DNA of 21,960 nucleotides from a virus. Positions 7,940 to 15,173 of this stretch are shown here, one piece after another. Every line of letters begins with the position of its first letter. Position 1 is the stretch's first letter. The stretch lies in IMG/VR virus record IMGVR_UViG_3300048834_000287, positions 1 through 21,960 of that record, one strand, 5' to 3'. The notes below the pieces were generated by a model. The model saw nothing but the letters and a program-made list of their open reading frames with translations, was not told where the DNA came from and searched no databases. The position numbers and the translations under genes are program-made.

Positions 7940-8400
7940 GCACTAGACCTCAGCTTGTGGCGAACCTTCCGCATTGCCTGCTTGGCACGCTGGTCGCAAT
8001 GGTTGTTGGCGGCAAAGCGTGCCCCCGGCGCATCACTATGCCCTTTCACATGGCGAAACTGAATTGTCAAATTCTTATCCGCCTTGTATCCGTCAAGGAA
8101 GCTTACTGCATCCCGTTCAGCCTGCTCGCCTGGAATGCGGCGACCTTCAAACGCCGCAATCGTGTTCTTGCTGTCAGTTTGCACAAGGACAACATCACCC
8201 GGTTCAACAAGGCCCGAGTTAACAGCTTCGACAAGCGCGTTGCAGACAGCTTTCATTTCAACTTCAGTCGGGTTAATGCAGACCCCTTTTATGGGTCCAG
8301 CACCAGGCTTCTTTCCACGGTAACTGGCAATCCAGTAACCGAAACCTCCTGCCCCTGTCTCGGGGCAGAAGGAACCATCAACCATCAGGGTGACTTGCAT
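7924..8400 (-). CDS. Ribonuclease H (type 1 fold)
   Basis: 158 residues, close to the usual length of bacterial RNase HI. Catalytic residues in order: Asp8 (MVDGSF), Glu48 (TEVEMKAV), Asp76 (QTDSKNT), His at HVKGHSD (117-123) and Asp136 (NHCDQRAKQA). It cuts the RNA strand of RNA-DNA hybrids, so it probably removes primers during phage replication. I chose the ATG at 8400, which overlaps the upstream stop codon (TAATG) and directly precedes the first catalytic strand. An in-frame start at 8466 would add 22 residues with no match to the fold. Confidence 0.93.
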   Translation of the reverse strand: MQVTLMVDGSFCPETGAGGFGYWIASYRGKKPGAGPIKGVCINPTEVEMKAVCNALVEAVNSGLVEPGDVVLVQTDSKNTIAAFEGRRIPGEQAERDAVSFLDGYKADKNLTIQFRHVKGHSDAPGARFAANNHCDQRAKQAMRKVRHKLRSSACSPN

Positions 8401-8867
8401 TAGGTCTGCACCCTCTTCGGGATCACAATCTCCAGCGACGGTGAACCGTCCTTGATGATCAAGCACTGGTCAAAGTAGTGCCGTTCGTTGTCGGTCAGCT
8501 TGCGGTATTCGCTGATCGCCAACTCGGGCTTCCACCTGATCAGTTCGTCAAGTTTCAAAAGCGGAACCTGCGGGACGGTTCCCGGCGCCTTGCTTTCGCC
8601 CCAGTTCTCTTCCTGCGCCTTCTTCAACGCATCCAGCGCCGCGACGTCAACCTTGCGGTCGATCACACGGTTCGCCTTCAGGACTGCACCAGTCCCATCG
8701 CCGATGTCGTAGTTGTTGGTCCCTTCCTTGGGGTCCTGGAAATAGTGGCGGTAGATGCGCCCGCGGAGCAGCGCTTCAGCTTGCTTCACCTTTGCAAGCG
8801 TGTCTTTGAGTTCATACCACTGCGCCAGCTCTTGCGGGGTGACGGGGTCGGGGTTGATGTCAACCAT
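8400..8867 (-). CDS. Hypothetical phage protein, helical N-terminus
   Basis: 155 residues. The first 45 residues are helical and charged (ELAQWYELKDTLAKVKQAEA), followed by a block with DIGDGTGAVLKANRVIDRKVD and a C-terminal part ending IVIPKR. The layout is common in small proteins of phage replication regions, but I cannot name a function. The ATG at 8867 has an AAGGAT site 7 bases upstream. Its stop overlaps the RNase H start and its start overlaps the end of the upstream gene by 8 bases. Confidence 0.82.
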   Translation of the reverse strand: MVDINPDPVTPQELAQWYELKDTLAKVKQAEALLRGRIYRHYFQDPKEGTNNYDIGDGTGAVLKANRVIDRKVDVAALDALKKAQEENWGESKAPGTVPQVPLLKLDELIRWKPELAISEYRKLTDNERHYFDQCLIIKDGSPSLEIVIPKRVQT

Positions 8868-9108
8868 TGTTCGGATCCTTCGGTTTCTGGCCCAAGAAGC
8901 GTCTCTGGGCAGGTTTCGGGGTTAGTTCAGGCAGTATAAGCGGCGCGGGGCATTCTGTAAAGAGGGCTGTGTGGGCATAGCCACCCAAATAGCCGTCAAA
9001 CACGAAGTATTGATCTCCGCGCCGCAAAAGAACGACACCAACAATGCCGGAGTCATCAAGAACGAGCTCCTCCTTGGAGCCATCGCTCAGCTGGAGGAGC
9101 GCACGCAT
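8860..9108 (-). CDS. Small hypothetical protein
   Basis: 82 residues. The N-terminal 50 residues look like a small beta-rich fold (GIVGVVLLRRGDQYFVFDGYLGG shortened here), and the C-terminus is Pro/Lys-rich. The ATG at 9108 overlaps the stop of the coiled-coil gene (TGATG) and has a GGAGGGG site 5 bases upstream. Function unknown. Confidence 0.75.
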   Translation of the reverse strand: MRALLQLSDGSKEELVLDDSGIVGVVLLRRGDQYFVFDGYLGGYAHTALFTECPAPLILPELTPKPAQRRFLGQKPKDPNNG

Positions 9109-9383
9109 CAGTTCCCCTCCGCTTCCGAAAGCTCGTCGATCAGCTGGTCAACCTTTGCCACCAACTCATCAAGCGTGTCACAGATTTCTTCAGAGGTGCT
9201 CTGCGCGGTGTCGAGTGCATCAGCGGCAGCTTCGATTGCCTGCCCCCGTTCAGCTTGCTGCAACCCTTCAGAAAGGTTGTCAAACTTTTCACGCTCTTCA
9301 CTTGCGAGCTCTTCGATCTCACTCTTGATGTCGTCAAGAGCTGCGACCCATTTCGCAATGAGCTTTCTTCCTTCTGCGTTCAT
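9108..9383 (-). CDS. Small acidic coiled-coil protein
   Basis: 91 residues, strongly acidic, with heptad-like hydrophobic spacing along almost the whole length (EIEELASEEREKFDNL, later LDELVAKVDQLIDELSEA). It should form a long helical bundle or coiled coil. It is the first gene of the RNase H-ligase run, has a GGAG site before the ATG at 9383, and a good promoter at 9422-9450. No function can be assigned; a scaffold or binding-partner role is possible. Confidence 0.8.
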   Translation of the reverse strand: MNAEGRKLIAKWVAALDDIKSEIEELASEEREKFDNLSEGLQQAERGQAIEAAADALDTAQSTSEEICDTLDELVAKVDQLIDELSEAEGN

Positions 9384-9421
9384 GTCAAACTCCTATCAAC
9401 GCGGGCAACCCCGCAGAACTA

Positions 9422-9450
9422 ACCTTAAACGCCATTCGGTTCGATTGCAA
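9422..9450 (-). promoter_or_regulatory. Predicted sigma70 promoter for the RNase H-ligase-recombination operon
   Basis: On the minus strand: -35 TTGCAA (9445-9450), a 17-base spacer, and -10 TAAGGT (9422-9427), about 40 bases before the ATG at 9383. It sits just after the primase-polymerase stop codon and could drive the block down to the helicase. Confidence 0.5.
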
Positions 9451-9453
9451 CAC

Positions 9454-11976
9454 CTAATTTGCCAAATCGTCAACTGCTTGGTTAGGCAGCTGAATAATCT
9501 TGAAGGCTTTCCCGTGGAAGTTGTAGGCGTCAGCAACCGCGTCTTTCTTGGCTTCCATAATGTATCCCGAAGCCATCATAGATGCAAGAGCATCATCCAG
9601 CGCACGGTTTGAACCTGCCTTGTGGTTAAGGAAGGATGAAACTCTCTGCGTTCTGACTTGCAGATAGCTTCTTGGTATAATCGCGTTCAACCGCATTGGC
9701 TCAGGAACCTTATAGCCATCTGGAACAGGTTTCGACAGGTAATCGTGCATAATCGAAACAAGCTTCCGCTCGCGTGATTTGTCACCCTGTCCAACGTCGC
9801 CGCTTTCAAGACGCTTGCTCATAATTGCTATATCTTTCCTGACCACAGCTTGCGCCCACTGCACCTGTTCCAAGGTGATACAAGGTGTCAGCCAATTGTC
9901 AGCAACCGCCAGAAGCCCTGCAATTCTGAGTGATTTAAGCGCAGCACGGTTCCACATCTGCCTGCGCGATTCGTCGTTCGTTCCATTGATTTTGTTATCA
10001 CACTCGAGCTCAAACGATTCCATCAGAATGCGAGCATCTTCGGTGCGGTTGATCAACTGCGAGTAATCTTTCGCAGTCATGTTGTCTGCCTGCTGGGCGA
10101 TAGAATTGAGTGCTCGCTTCATATATTCATCAGGTGCGGTCAACGGAAGCTTGTTCGCTTCAGGGCGCAATCCGTCATATTCAACAATCAGGAAGCGTGA
10201 CATAAACCCGTCTTCCATCATGCTTTCAGTCAGCGAGTCGTAGAATGTCCCCGGTGTTGTTTCGCCGATCATGCTGTAGCTGACACCGCTAATCGATGCA
10301 ACGTTGTTATCGGTTGCGCTATACCCGATGCCCCCAACTATAGATTGCGGGCCTGACTTCTGGTAGAGGTTCGTCATCTGCGTTCGCAGTGTTTGGATTG
10401 GACCATCTCGTCCATCCTCATGCGCAAGACGCTTCAGCTTTCGCCCCCACTCACCACTAACATTCAGGAAACACGGGTTAGCGACGCAAGCTTTGATAAG
10501 CGCAGGACCGGAAGCGTATTCTGTGAAGTCGACAAACTTCTGGAATGCAGGGTTCTCTCGCTTGCAAGCGCTCACAATCTCACTGATCCCGTTGTGCATC
10601 GTTTCTTTACCGATAGCAGATTTCGCAATCAGGATAATATAAAGGTTCAAACCAGACTTTGGAATGTGCCACGCCTTACCACACAACCCGGCCAGCAGTC
10701 CAAGGGCTGCAACGATAGCAACCTCCTTGACCGGACGGTTCGCTGAGTTGTAGATATACCGTGCAATATGACCCGTGAACCCCGGCGGCCAAGGCAGCCC
10801 GTGCTCGCCGGCTTGCAGCGCCCCTTCAGTAATGGGTGCCAACCCTGCCAGCTGCACTGATTCGGGCGCTGGTGCCTGCGCTGGTGCGCTGCTGCCCGCA
10901 ACGTGCAAAGGTGCCTCGCTGCGGGATTGTGGGGCACCGAATTCAACGGGGGTGGCTGCTACGCCCGTCAACCGTTGTATCTCAGCGGCGGTGCGCTCGC
11001 GAACGGTGCGGTTGGCTTCAGCAAATGCTTCAGCCTGCTTCAGCATGATGCTAATGTCAGCGCGCTGTTCTCGAGCTTCACGTTCCCTGATTGTGGTTAA
11101 CGTCAAGTTCAAGTAACGATCGTCCTTGACAGCCTTTTCACGCTTGCCCAATCCACTCTCACGGAACAACCGTCTGCACTGAGAATTCGATGGACTGTAG
11201 AACGTAAGCATTGACATCAGCGCAAGGTCAGCTTCAGATTGGGAAGGAAAGTCAAGTTCCTTCCAACGGCCTTCCCAAAGTGGGATAAACTTTTCGCTGT
11301 TGGCTGCGCGGAATGCAGTTTCAAGAACTGCCCAGTCATCTTCTCGCTCAGGATGTTCCTCGAGCTTAAACTCACCTGGAGCAGGCATCATCCGTGAAAC
11401 AAGGTTAGCCAGCATCAGTCGATTATCACGAATAGGGCGTGACATCACAACTTTACCAGTGCTGATAATGAAACGCTCCTGGCTGTATACCTCAACCCCG
11501 TCACGACGGAACCCTCGACCGACGTTACCTTTTATCCAAACGTGGACCCCTTTACCTCCACGGCTCAGCTCGGTGTAGCTGTCGAACTGCGTCATGATGC
11601 TGGTATATCGGTCGAACTGCTCAGGCGTTGTCCACAGGTGTGGCTCTGATGGGTTGCTCTGCGCGTCTTTGACGTCAAGGTCAATACAGGTAAACGGGTC
11701 AGCTTCATGCAGTATGAATCCAACGTCATACCCTGCCTGCTCAACAATGCTCCCATCTTTCAAAACATGTCGAGTGATAGTTTGCCCGTTCTCCCAAGCG
11801 TATCGCGCCGCTTGCTCAAATGGCATCCACTGACTTGGTTGCGTCACTGAAGCGTGGAACAACTTTCCATCTGCACCAATTGACATTGGTGCCTTACTGG
11901 CACCCGCGACGCACCACTGCGCCAGCTCCTTGAGCTCGTCAGGGATGGTCGGCCATCCCGCTGCCCGGTCATTCAT
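9454..11976 (-). CDS. Primase-polymerase fused to a DUF3987 helicase-like domain
   Basis: 840 residues. Residues 1-190 are an archaeo-eukaryotic primase-type domain: metal-binding D99-L-D101, then GKGVHVW with His145, then VEVYSQERF. Residues about 245-295 match the helical segment that follows the primase in phage NrS-1-like enzymes (SEADLALMSMLTFYS, then the RLFRESGL element). A Pro/Ala linker (355-375) leads to a DUF3987-type region from about 393. Its P-loop-like sequence AKSAIGKET (451-459) departs from the usual GxxxxGKS/T. The protein should make primers and perhaps copy DNA while unwinding it. No separate DNA polymerase or DnaB-type helicase is in the window. The ATG at 11976 overlaps the stop of the preceding regulator-like gene (ATGA). 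Confidence 0.92.
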   Translation of the reverse strand: MNDRAAGWPTIPDELKELAQWCVAGASKAPMSIGADGKLFHASVTQPSQWMPFEQAARYAWENGQTITRHVLKDGSIVEQAGYDVGFILHEADPFTCIDLDVKDAQSNPSEPHLWTTPEQFDRYTSIMTQFDSYTELSRGGKGVHVWIKGNVGRGFRRDGVEVYSQERFIISTGKVVMSRPIRDNRLMLANLVSRMMPAPGEFKLEEHPEREDDWAVLETAFRAANSEKFIPLWEGRWKELDFPSQSEADLALMSMLTFYSPSNSQCRRLFRESGLGKREKAVKDDRYLNLTLTTIREREAREQRADISIMLKQAEAFAEANRTVRERTAAEIQRLTGVAATPVEFGAPQSRSEAPLHVAGSSAPAQAPAPESVQLAGLAPITEGALQAGEHGLPWPPGFTGHIARYIYNSANRPVKEVAIVAALGLLAGLCGKAWHIPKSGLNLYIILIAKSAIGKETMHNGISEIVSACKRENPAFQKFVDFTEYASGPALIKACVANPCFLNVSGEWGRKLKRLAHEDGRDGPIQTLRTQMTNLYQKSGPQSIVGGIGYSATDNNVASISGVSYSMIGETTPGTFYDSLTESMMEDGFMSRFLIVEYDGLRPEANKLPLTAPDEYMKRALNSIAQQADNMTAKDYSQLINRTEDARILMESFELECDNKINGTNDESRRQMWNRAALKSLRIAGLLAVADNWLTPCITLEQVQWAQAVVRKDIAIMSKRLESGDVGQGDKSRERKLVSIMHDYLSKPVPDGYKVPEPMRLNAIIPRSYLQVRTQRVSSFLNHKAGSNRALDDALASMMASGYIMEAKKDAVADAYNFHGKAFKIIQLPNQAVDDLAN

Positions 11977-12212
11977 GCCCGCAGCTCCCCGCGCCTTGCT
12001 TTCAGATTAATGCGCCAAGCGTCAAGGTAAGGCATGACTTCACTGCGCTTCCAGAGCTGCACTTGTCCACTGCCCCCATCAATCAAAATGGGCTCAGGAA
12101 GCAATCCCCTCTGCTTTCCTTGGACAATAGTAGATCTGTTGATATTCAGGTATTGGCAGATTTCCCTGGAGGTTATATACGTCTTGTCGAATTCTTCTTG
12201 TGCCGTCGGCAT
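11973..12212 (-). CDS. Small MerR/AlpA-type helix-turn-helix protein
   Basis: 79 residues. Residues 13-37 (ITSREICQYLNINRSTIVQ then GLLP) form a winged helix-turn-helix like those of AlpA, excisionases and MerR N-termini. The rest (LWKRSEVMPYLDAW) matches the wing and last helix of that class. It may repress transcription, or help load the primase-polymerase whose gene it overlaps by 4 bases. I chose the ATG at 12212 because GGAGGT lies 6 bases upstream; an in-frame start at 12272 has no such site. A good promoter precedes it. Confidence 0.85.
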   Translation of the reverse strand: MPTAQEEFDKTYITSREICQYLNINRSTIVQGKQRGLLPEPILIDGGSGQVQLWKRSEVMPYLDAWRINLKARRGELRA

Positions 12213-12240
12213 ACTACCTCCAGGACCCGTGTAACGGGTG

Positions 12241-12269
12241 AGCATAAACAACCCGCTGGGGCTTCGCAA
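12241..12269 (-). promoter_or_regulatory. Predicted sigma70 promoter for the regulator and primase-polymerase
   Basis: On the minus strand: -35 TTGCGA (12264-12269), a 17-base spacer, -10 TATGCT (12241-12246). The transcript would start roughly 25 bases before the ATG at 12212. A 14-bp perfect palindrome (12289-12302) lies just upstream. Confidence 0.5.
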
Positions 12270-12288
12270 CACCTGTTTTGCAAGTCTA

Positions 12289-12302
12289 AGCTAGCGCTAG
12301 CT
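12289..12302. repeat. 14-bp perfect palindrome AGCTAGCGCTAGCT
   Basis: The sequence equals its own reverse complement. It lies about 20 bases upstream of the -35 box of the regulator promoter and overlaps the stop codon of the downstream reading frame at 12297. It could be an operator for the helix-turn-helix protein encoded next to it. Confidence 0.5.
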
Positions 12303-12473
12303 AACATCAGCCTGAAAAGCGCGGATTTCTTTTGCAAGAGCTTCGAGAAGCTCGGGCGTTGCCGGGTCCATCACCGGCCTTCCTGACAGACCGTCAATCC
12401 TGGTTTGCAAGAGCTTGCGGGCATTGTCACGCTTCTGCGAAGCAATACCCCGTTCGTAGACAGCTTTTGGAAA
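12297..12473 (-). pseudogene. Displaced C-terminal reading frame of the 12427-12690 gene
   Basis: In the frame one base off from the upstream gene there is an uninterrupted reading frame of about 58 codons. It opens FPKAVYERGIASQKRDNARK and continues to a TAG at 12297-12299. It has no good start codon near its beginning; an internal ATG preceded by AGGAAGG would give only 24 residues. Joined to the upstream protein after WRQADL it reads as one continuous sensible protein. This suggests a frameshift mutation, a sequencing error or a +1 recoding site near 12474. Confidence 0.5.
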
Positions 12474-12690
12474 TCAGGTCTGCCTGCCTCCACTTGCTTG
12501 ACGGATTGATCTCATGCCCCCTGTTGTTGAACCGATAAACGACGGGGCTGCTCGCGGTCGGGATTTCAACGACAACCTGTCCGCTCGGAGTGATCTTCGT
12601 CACCTTACCACGTTTCAGACGGCTGTAAGCATCTGAAACATACGCGTCACCGCCGACGGACAGGTTCAGCCTTTCAACCAATGTGGTCAT
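12427..12690 (-). CDS. Small hypothetical protein, probably frameshifted near its end
   Basis: 87 residues as read. The ATG at 12690 has a perfect AAGGAGGTG site 4 bases upstream and lies just beyond the UvrD stop. Residues 1-70 look like a small beta fold of the SH3/KOW kind (RLKRGKVTKITPSGQVVVEI, then VVYRFNNRGHEI). The last 18 residues (ISKSCLRTGYCFAEA region) do not resemble the rest, while the neighbouring frame continues more plausibly to 12297. The full product may therefore be about 130 residues. Function unknown. Confidence 0.7.
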   Translation of the reverse strand: MTTLVERLNLSVGGDAYVSDAYSRLKRGKVTKITPSGQVVVEIPTASSPVVYRFNNRGHEINPSSKWRQADLISKSCLRTGYCFAEA

Positions 12691-12691
12691 C

Positions 12692-14155
12692 TCACACCTC
12701 CTTTCCTGCAAGTTCAATCATGTGAAGTTCTTCCTGGGCGCGGGTTGCTGCAACATAGCAGAGATTCAGTTCTTGCTGCTTCTGCCAATCCTGGCGGGCC
12801 CACTTAGCAGGGCACTCAGCGCGGCCCAACCAGAACACCCGCGGAGCTTCCAGCCCCTTGGACTTGTGAATGGTCGCCAGGACAACCGCATCAGCCTTGT
12901 TGGCGAACAGGTAGTCAATGCCTGCTTCCAGATCAGGGATGGTGCGCTTGTTCTCTTTCAGGTTGTCGATCAGGAACAGCAAGCTCCCAACCTTATCCTC
13001 GAGCGCTTCAACTTTTGCATCTTCTTTCTTCGCCCGAAGCTTTTCGGATTCACGCTCGAGGTATGCTTCAAGCTTCTCTTGAAGCTTGTCCAATCCACGG
13101 GCGTTCATCTTCTTGATCAGTGCCTTCAGACCCTGCCCGATCTCACGTCCCATCACCGTGGCAGGCACATTGGCGCGGATGCAGCGGTAGGCAACCGTCA
13201 GCAGGGGTGCAGTCTTGCGACACACAACCAGATCACCGGAACGGAAGTCTTCAACTTTCCAGTCGGTGCCATGTTCCTGCACCAGCCCCTCGGGCTTGCC
13301 CGGCGCTGCTTCAATGTGCGGGACCCACTGCTGGGCGTAGGTGACCACACTGGTCGGGCAACGGTAGGTGATGGTCAGCGGTAGCGGGTGGCAGTTGAAC
13401 TCTTCACGCAAAAGGTCCATGGACGCACTGTCCGCACCGCGGAAACCGTAGATGGCTTGCGCGGAGTCGCCCACCGCAACGATGCGCGCATTGGGGCGCA
13501 TGATCTTCCGAAGCACCGCGCGCTGGATAGCGTTCGTGTCTTGTGCTTCGTCAACGAACACGAAGTCGAACTTGGGCAGGGTAATTCCGTCCTTGACTGC
13601 GAAGTAAAGCATGTCATCGAAGTCAACCATCTTGCTGGCGTTGGACAGGTCCAGCAACTCCCGCGCAACCTCGATTGCACGCCCGAAGTCAGCTTCATCC
13701 GCGTCGGGCTCGATGTTGTGGTGCTCGCACAGCTCGATCCACGCATATTCTGTGTCCTGCACCAGGCACCCAATGCCAACCCCGCGCGCAAGCCCCACCA
13801 GCTTCTGCGCGAACGCACCATACAGGCGGACGTCCTCACCGCTGAACCGTTCCTCCGTTAGCTTCCGCAGCTTGTTCATCTCAGGGTCACGCGCCCCGCG
13901 GGCACGCATCACGGGCATCATGCACAGCGAGTGGAAGGTGCGTCCGTTGACGCCAGCCTTCTTCAGCTCGTCAGCGATGGACTTGTTGAACGCCAGGAAG
14001 ATTGCTTCTCCCTTGACGTGCTTGAACGCCTCCTTGATGGTTGCGGATTTGCCAGACCCTGCAACAGCTTCAACGATCCCGTTGCGGGTGTCGTGCTTCA
14101 CAAAGTCAAAGATTGCGGTCTGGTAGGCAGACCAAGTGCGAATCGGTGCGGACAT
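12692..14155 (-). CDS. UvrD/Rep-like superfamily 1 DNA helicase
   Basis: 487 residues, shorter than full UvrD. SF1 motifs: Walker A AVAGSGKS (30-37), FLAFNKS (motif Ia region), DEAQD (202-206), GDSAQAIYGFRGAD (motif III), TYRC (motif IV), TIHKSKGLE (motif V) and CYVAATRAQEEL (motif VI). It should unwind DNA 3' to 5' using ATP, for replication or recombination. The region after motif IV holds a long charged helical stretch (LQEKLEAYLERESEKLRAKK) in place of a large 2B domain. I chose the ATG at 14155 because AGAGGA lies 9 bases upstream; a TTG at 14164 would lie on top of that site. Confidence 0.96.
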   Translation of the reverse strand: MSAPIRTWSAYQTAIFDFVKHDTRNGIVEAVAGSGKSATIKEAFKHVKGEAIFLAFNKSIADELKKAGVNGRTFHSLCMMPVMRARGARDPEMNKLRKLTEERFSGEDVRLYGAFAQKLVGLARGVGIGCLVQDTEYAWIELCEHHNIEPDADEADFGRAIEVARELLDLSNASKMVDFDDMLYFAVKDGITLPKFDFVFVDEAQDTNAIQRAVLRKIMRPNARIVAVGDSAQAIYGFRGADSASMDLLREEFNCHPLPLTITYRCPTSVVTYAQQWVPHIEAAPGKPEGLVQEHGTDWKVEDFRSGDLVVCRKTAPLLTVAYRCIRANVPATVMGREIGQGLKALIKKMNARGLDKLQEKLEAYLERESEKLRAKKEDAKVEALEDKVGSLLFLIDNLKENKRTIPDLEAGIDYLFANKADAVVLATIHKSKGLEAPRVFWLGRAECPAKWARQDWQKQQELNLCYVAATRAQEELHMIELAGKEV

Positions 14156-14195
14156 TTCGATCAATCCTCTAGACGGGCACCATTGCCCATGAACA

Positions 14196-14224
14196 AAAGT
14201 AGCACAAGGGAACTAGATGTTCAA
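14196..14224 (-). promoter_or_regulatory. Predicted sigma70 promoter for the UvrD-like gene
   Basis: On the minus strand: -35 TTGAAC (14219-14224), a 17-base spacer, -10 TACTTT (14196-14201). The spacer holds CTAGTTCCCTTGTGC, close to the spacer of the promoter at 14852-14881. Direct repeats (14225-14256) lie just upstream. Confidence 0.5.
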
Positions 14225-14256
14225 GAACTATTTGCGGATAGCGCTGAACTATTTGC
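14225..14256. repeat. Direct repeat GAACTATTTGC, two copies 21 bp apart
   Basis: Exact 11-bp copies at 14225-14235 and 14246-14256 repeat with a period of 21 bp, two helical turns. The first six bases occur a third time at 14210-14215 inside the promoter spacer. The layout suggests a repressor or activator site. Confidence 0.5.
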
Positions 14257-14289
14257 ACCCGCCCGACATTGCGGTCCGGTTGCAGGGTT

Positions 14290-14319
14290 GCGGGCGCACT
14301 GGTGGGAAGGTGCGCCCGC
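14290..14319 (-). terminator. Strong hairpin after the 76-residue gene, possible terminator
   Basis: Perfect 10-bp stem (GCGGGCGCAC, 14290-14299, with GTGCGCCCGC, 14310-14319) and a 10-base loop, just past the stop codon at 14331. No U-run follows on the minus strand (AACCC), so if it terminates it may need Rho, or it may protect the mRNA 3' end. Confidence 0.4.
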
Positions 14320-14330
14320 ATGGGATTCGT

Positions 14331-14561
14331 CTACTTGGAGAAAGCCTTCAGGAAAGCTCGCACCTCTTTGGCTTTGTCACCGCGCCACCGGGTGATGTTA
14401 CCCAGGATGTAGAGCGCCTGCACCTTGCGCGCGTAAGCGTCTTCCTTGGGAATCCTGTAGATGCCTGCGTAGGCGTAGTTGACCGCGTAGTTGACCTGAT
14501 TGACCTGCTTCGGGTCATTACCAGCGTCAACGATTGCCTGGCACGCTTCTTCGAATGTCAT
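14331..14561 (-). CDS. Small hypothetical protein
   Basis: 76 residues, helical and basic at the C-terminus (MTFEEACQAIVDAGNDPKQV, ending VRAFLKAFSK). The first half reads like a small helical domain that could bind protein or nucleic acid. The ATG at 14561 is preceded by GAGGTGTGAG, where the TGA belongs to the upstream gene; the same arrangement stands before the gene at 12690. A strong hairpin follows the stop. Function unknown. Confidence 0.8.
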   Translation of the reverse strand: MTFEEACQAIVDAGNDPKQVNQVNYAVNYAYAGIYRIPKEDAYARKVQALYILGNITRWRGDKAKEVRAFLKAFSK

Positions 14562-14562
14562 C

Positions 14563-14793
14563 TCACACCTCATAGTTGATAGACTTGCAGGCAGCTCGGA
14601 ATCCTTCCAGATGCTCTGCGTTGTCAGCCACGGTTCCGTTGTAGAAGAAATGCCGCACTTCGTTTGCCTGCATGAACAGCGCAACCGCAAGCGGATTCCG
14701 CCCAAAGAAAATCCAGTGCTTCTCTTTGGAAGTAACAACTTCCAGCCCGAATCCTCCGTAGTAGGACAGGCTCACAAACTTGGCACCAATCAT
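14563..14793 (-). CDS. Small hypothetical protein
   Basis: 76 residues with aromatic-rich beta-like stretches (AKFVSLSYYGGFGLEVV, then KHWIFFGRNPLAVALFMQ). No membrane segment is long enough to be convincing. The ATG at 14793 lacks a close Shine-Dalgarno site: the nearest AGGAG is about 20 bases upstream, so the start is less sure. Its promoter and a shared leader motif lie at 14827-14881. Function unknown. Confidence 0.7.
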   Translation of the reverse strand: MIGAKFVSLSYYGGFGLEVVTSKEKHWIFFGRNPLAVALFMQANEVRHFFYNGTVADNAEHLEGFRAACKSINYEV

Positions 14794-14826
14794 CGCGTTT
14801 GGAATAGTCTGAACTCCTCACATATC

Positions 14827-14848
14827 GGCGAGCCAACCTCCCCGTGCT
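14827..14848 (-). promoter_or_regulatory. Shared leader motif, copy 1
   Basis: On the forward strand GGCGAGCCAACCTCCCCGTG. On the transcribed minus strand it reads GGGGAGGTTGGCTCGCC right after the -10 box. Near-identical copies at 18391-18414 and 19581-19600 have the same position relative to their promoters. Confidence 0.55.
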
Positions 14849-14851
14849 GCA

Positions 14852-14881
14852 ACCCTAGCACAAGGGGTGAACTAGCGGCAA
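14852..14881 (-). promoter_or_regulatory. Predicted promoter for the two 76-residue genes
   Basis: On the minus strand: -35 TTGCCG (14876-14881), an 18-base spacer with CTAGTTCACCCCTTGTGC, and -10 TAGGGT (14852-14857). It is weaker than the UvrD promoter but has a related spacer. Confidence 0.35.
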
Positions 14882-14894
14882 GCGAATTGTTCAG

Positions 14895-15173
14895 CTACTT
14901 TGGAACTTCCTCGAGCAGCACCTTGCGCGCATTCGTTGCGGGCACGCTTCCGATAGCATCCGTGCCTTTGTTGAGCTCACCGTTCTGCCCAATGAAGAAC
15001 AACAGATGCGCTCCGGGCTTCGCAAAGGCTGCGAAGCGAGCGCTGCTGCGGTTGTGGTCAACCTTGTATCCACGGGCCGTCAAAGCGTCAATCAGGCGCG
15101 CTTTAACACTGCGCCCAGCTGCCACCGTCTTTCCGTTCTTCCGTGCTGCAAGGTGCAGGGTTTCACGTGCCAT
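14895..15173 (-). CDS. Small basic hypothetical protein
   Basis: 92 residues, basic, with helix-strand pattern (VKARLIDALTARGYKVDHNR, then HLLFFIGQNGELNKG). The central part resembles a small alpha-beta domain, perhaps nucleic-acid binding by charge, but this is weak inference. The ATG at 15173 has GGAGG 7 bases upstream and overlaps the end of the upstream gene by 11 bases. Last gene of a five-gene run that begins at 16464. Confidence 0.8.
   Translation of the reverse strand: MARETLHLAARKNGKTVAAGRSVKARLIDALTARGYKVDHNRSSARFAAFAKPGAHLLFFIGQNGELNKGTDAIGSVPATNARKVLLEEVPK

Noticed and set aside
9430-9450. GGTTCGATTGC resembling a tRNA T-loop
   Set aside because: No cloverleaf stems surround it, and the stretch is better explained as the promoter spacer of the operon at 9383.
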